Source: RGIG3528 sp045640725
GTDB lineage: Bacteria; Bacillota; Clostridia; Lachnospirales; Lachnospiraceae
Length of the DNA stretch: 7,948 nt
Reading direction: 5' to 3'
NCBI GenBank assembly: GCA_045640725.1
Contig: JAZUFN010000082.1
Coordinates: forward strand, 1 to 7,948
Part shown: positions 4,952-7,948 of the stretch, piece by piece
Position numbering within the stretch: the first letter of the stretch is position 1
Layout of the letters: every line of letters begins with the position of its first letter
Notes under the pieces: model-generated
What the model saw: only the letters and a program-made list of their open reading frames with translations
Databases searched by the model: none
What the model was told of the DNA's origin: nothing
Program-made: the position numbers and the translations under genes

Positions 4952-7948
4952 ATGCAGATGGATTTGAAATGGCTTACAGACCCTGAAATGTTTGGCGTAA
5001 ACCGCCGAGAGGCTCATAGCAGTCACGATTACTACAGAGACATGAAGGAAGCAACGGAGAATAAGTCATCCTTTAAGGAAAGCCTTAATGGTACATGGAA
5101 AATGTTCTACTCAAAGAACCTTTCCTGCTTACCTGCAGGCTTTGAGAAGCCTGATACCGATGTTTCATATTTTGATGATGTTACAGTACCTCTTCCGATT
5201 CAGATGCAGGGATACGGGGAGCCTGTATATGTAAATGTTCAGTATCCTTGGGATGGACATGAGTCATTGAAAAGTGGTCAGGTGCCTGTAAAGAGCAATC
5301 CAACAGCATCTTATGTTAAAGATTTTGTTGTGCCAAAGGCTATGCGAAATGAGAGAATCTATGTTTCCTTCGAGGGTGTAGAGGCTGCATTTGCTGTTTT
5401 CATGAATGGTAATTTTGTAGGTTACTCAGAAGATTCCTTCACCACTCATGAATTTGATGTAACAGAAGACCTGAATGTAGATGGTGTAAACCGTCTGGCT
5501 GTCCAGGTATACAAGTACTGCACCAGCTCCTGGCTGGAAGATCAGGATTTCTTCAGATTTTCCGGTATTTTCCGCAATGTTAATCTGTTATCTGTTCCGG
5601 AAGTACATGTGGAGGATATGTTTATTAAGGCACTTCCTGTAGATGATTACATGAATGGTGTGCTGGATATGGAAATTAAGGTGGTAGGCGCAGAGAATGC
5701 AGATATTTGCCTTACCGTAGAAGGCCCTTGTATCTCAGAGGAAGGTATAGAGATTAAAGGAAAGCTTAACAAAAACGGTATTATCAAAAAGAAAGTCAAA
5801 TTTGATTTTGTTGAGCTTTGGAGTGCAGAAAAGCCTAATCTGTACACCTTGACCTTCACTGTTAAAGACGAGAGTGGAAAAGTATGTGAAGTGGTAACTT
5901 CAAGAGCAGGTTTCCGTGAGTTTAAGCTGGAAGACGGTCTCCTTAAGATTAATGGTAAGCGAATTGTGTTTAATGGCGTAAATCGTCATGAGATGAGCTG
6001 TGATACAGGACGTACCGTGTCTTATGAAGACACACTCCTTGATATTATCAATATGAAACGTCATAACATCAATGCTATTCGTACCTGTCACTATCCGGAC
6101 CAGACTTTCCTTTATGATTTGGCTGATGAATACGGTCTTTATATTATTGACGAGTGTAATCTGGAAACTCATGGCACCTGGAGTAAGCCAAATTGTGATC
6201 CTAAGTATATTTTGCCGAAGGACAATCCAAAGTGGACAAAGGTTGTGCTGGATAGAGTGAAATCTGTACAGGAAAGAGATAAGAATCATCCTGCTATAGT
6301 ATTTTGGTCATGTGGTAATGAAAGCTTTGGTGGAAAGAATATTTTCCTTATGTCTGAGGCTTTCAGAAATCGTGATAATACACGTTTGGTGCATTACGAG
6401 GGTATTTGCCACGACAGAAGCTATAATGCTACTTCAGATGTGGAAAGCCAGATGTATCCAAAGCCATGGGATATCGAGAAATTCCTGAAAGAACATCCTG
6501 AGAAGCCCTTTATCTGTTGTGAATATATGCATGCTATGGGCAATTCACTGGGCAATATGGATGAGTACACAGAGCTTTCCCATACCAATCCCCGTTATCA
6601 GGGTGGTTTTATCTGGGATTATATCGATCAGGCCTTTATTAAGAAGGATCGTTATGGCGTAGAGACCATCATGTATGGCGGTGACTTTGATGACAGACCG
6701 AATGACTACAATTTCTGTGGTGATGGTATTGTTTTTGCGGACAGAAGCAACAGCCCTAAAATGCAGGATGTAAAATTCCTTTATCAGAATATTAAGGTTG
6801 AAGTAAATGAAGGTGAGGCTGTAATTACCAACTATAACCTTTTTACTGATACTAATGAATATGAGTGTGTAGTGACATATTCTGTAAATGGCGAAGTGGT
6901 AAAGATGGAGAGCCTGGTAGTAGATTGTGCTCCGGGAGAAACAGCAAAGCTTCCTCTCAGAAAAGTAGGCAAGAAGACAGATGAAATGAATATTAATGTA
7001 GCATTTTTACTTACAGAGGATACACTTTGGGGAGAAGAAGGCTACGAAGTGGCTTTTGGCGAAAAGCAGTTCAATCCAAGCAATACTCTGGTAGGACTTA
7101 ATATGATGAAGTCTTATCTGGAGCCGCAGATGAACAAGCCGGAGGTAATTGACTGCGATTTTAACTATGCAGTAGAAGGTGCAGGCTTTAAGTATATTTT
7201 TGCGAAAGAGCAAAAAGGCTTTGTTTCCATGAAAATCAATGGTAAAGAAATGTTATCAATACCACCTAAGCCAAATTTCTGGAGAGCACCTGTAGATAAT
7301 GATATGGGTAGCCGTATGCCTCTATATAGTGGTCAGTGGAAGCTGGCATCTATGTACAACGGGGTTATAAAGAGTAACCTGTCTCAGAAGAAGACTACAC
7401 CGGTAACAGCTGAGATGATGTACATGTTCGCAGGTTTTGCGAAGGATAACTTTGTAAAAGTAAGCTATGAAGTACAGGATAATGGTATCATAAAGGTATC
7501 CATGGATTATGCTGGTATTGATGGAGCGCCATGTATGCCGGAGTTTGGTATGATGTTTACCATACCTGCTGATTATGAATATGTACAGTATTTAGGTAAT
7601 GGTCCTGAAGAGTGCTACTCAGATAGAAGCAGAGGAGCTAAGTATTCTCAGTATGAGTTCCTGGCATCTGAAAATGTCACCCCATATCTTATGCCTCAGG
7701 AATGTGGTAATCGTACAGGAGTAAGATTTATGGCTGTCACAGATAGTGATGGACATGGCCTTATGATTGCAGGCGATAGCATTGAAGTGAATGTACTTCC
7801 ATATACACCACATGAAATGGAAAATGCAAAGCATTATTATGAGCTGCCGGATGTGCATTATACTATCGTTCGCGTGAATCTGAAGCAGATGGGCGTAGGC
7901 GGCGATGATTCTTGGGGAGCTCCAGTGCATGAAAAGTACCGCATCCCG
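4952..7948 (+). CDS. lacZ: Beta-galactosidase, GH2 (C-terminus cut by window edge)
   Basis: This cytoplasmic enzyme hydrolyses lactose and other beta-galactosides. The frame is open for 999 codons to the window edge, so no stop is visible; compared with E. coli LacZ (1024 residues) only about 10-20 residues should be missing. Domains in order: jelly-roll sugar-binding (about 40-205, with WLEDQDFFRFSGIFR), immunoglobulin-like (210-325), TIM barrel (330-620), a second beta-sandwich, and the C-terminal small-chain domain from about 750 (FWRAPVDNDMG; GGDDSW with Trp988, the counterpart of E. coli Trp999). Active site: NRHEM (344-348), His380 (RTCHYP), DECNLETHG (400-408), acid/base Glu457 (GNES), nucleophile Glu524 (CCEYMHAMGNS). 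Glu405, His407 and Glu457 match the E. coli magnesium ligands. E. coli Asp201 aligns with Thr (YCTSSWLEDQD) and Asn604 with Asp (FCGDGIVF), changes I believe also occur in other Firmicutes. No signal peptide. Last visible gene of the cluster. Confidence 0.96.
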   Translation, partial: MQMDLKWLTDPEMFGVNRREAHSSHDYYRDMKEATENKSSFKESLNGTWKMFYSKNLSCLPAGFEKPDTDVSYFDDVTVPLPIQMQGYGEPVYVNVQYPWDGHESLKSGQVPVKSNPTASYVKDFVVPKAMRNERIYVSFEGVEAAFAVFMNGNFVGYSEDSFTTHEFDVTEDLNVDGVNRLAVQVYKYCTSSWLEDQDFFRFSGIFRNVNLLSVPEVHVEDMFIKALPVDDYMNGVLDMEIKVVGAENADICLTVEGPCISEEGIEIKGKLNKNGIIKKKVKFDFVELWSAEKPNLYTLTFTVKDESGKVCEVVTSRAGFREFKLEDGLLKINGKRIVFNGVNRHEMSCDTGRTVSYEDTLLDIINMKRHNINAIRTCHYPDQTFLYDLADEYGLYIIDECNLETHGTWSKPNCDPKYILPKDNPKWTKVVLDRVKSVQERDKNHPAIVFWSCGNESFGGKNIFLMSEAFRNRDNTRLVHYEGICHDRSYNATSDVESQMYPKPWDIEKFLKEHPEKPFICCEYMHAMGNSLGNMDEYTELSHTNPRYQGGFIWDYIDQAFIKKDRYGVETIMYGGDFDDRPNDYNFCGDGIVFADRSNSPKMQDVKFLYQNIKVEVNEGEAVITNYNLFTDTNEYECVVTYSVNGEVVKMESLVVDCAPGETAKLPLRKVGKKTDEMNINVAFLLTEDTLWGEEGYEVAFGEKQFNPSNTLVGLNMMKSYLEPQMNKPEVIDCDFNYAVEGAGFKYIFAKEQKGFVSMKINGKEMLSIPPKPNFWRAPVDNDMGSRMPLYSGQWKLASMYNGVIKSNLSQKKTTPVTAEMMYMFAGFAKDNFVKVSYEVQDNGIIKVSMDYAGIDGAPCMPEFGMMFTIPADYEYVQYLGNGPEECYSDRSRGAKYSQYEFLASENVTPYLMPQECGNRTGVRFMAVTDSDGHGLMIAGDSIEVNVLPYTPHEMENAKHYYELPDVHYTIVRVNLKQMGVGGDDSWGAPVHEKYRIP

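Noticed and set aside
5900..6289. Long antisense open frame (129 codons) opposite the lacZ catalytic barrel
   Set aside because: The sense strand encodes highly conserved GH2 motifs here, and the antisense product has no domain logic; it is a by-product of lacZ codon use.

Overview
The window looks like chromosomal DNA from an AT-rich anaerobic Firmicute, most likely of the Lachnospiraceae (for example a rumen or gut Butyrivibrio-like organism). This placement is inferred from the low-GC coding style, frequent AGA arginine codons, strong GGAG ribosome binding sites, a Clostridia-type single-domain glycogen debranching enzyme, a phosphodiester glycosidase on a Thr/Pro linker, and a LacZ of Firmicutes type. 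I could not run a database search, so genus and species are not claimed.

Layout. Bases 1-64 lie downstream of the first gene; the only clear structure there is a perfect 16-base palindrome. Bases 65-2089 on the minus strand encode a complete 674-residue amylo-alpha-1,6-glucosidase (glycogen debranching enzyme, GH133). Bases 2090-2269 are a very AT-rich divergent control region. It carries an 11-base sequence, TAGCGTATATT, once on each strand, facing outward, about 50 bases from each flanking start codon. From 2270 to the right edge, five genes run on the plus strand with almost no space between them: a PHP-domain phosphoesterase (2270-3142), a membrane-anchored phosphodiester glycosidase with a repetitive TNTP linker (3159-4190), a four-helix membrane protein of unknown function (4171-4584, probable TTG start), a 114-residue protein of unknown function with a QLSIF motif (4585-4929), and a GH2 beta-galactosidase (4952 to the edge; 999 residues present, only the last few missing).

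How they may work together. The debranching enzyme (intracellular glycogen) and LacZ (intracellular beta-galactosides) are both carbon-supply enzymes. The divergent arrangement with a shared 11-mer suggests joint control of the debranching enzyme and the plus-strand cluster. The plus-strand genes have short gaps or overlaps and no terminator-like hairpin between them, so they are probably co-transcribed, but sequence alone does not show that PHP, glycosidase and LacZ share one pathway. The two small unknown genes in the middle of the cluster are the least explained part of the window. I see no CRISPR array, insertion sequence, tRNA or rRNA gene, and no convincing new defence or mobile system.
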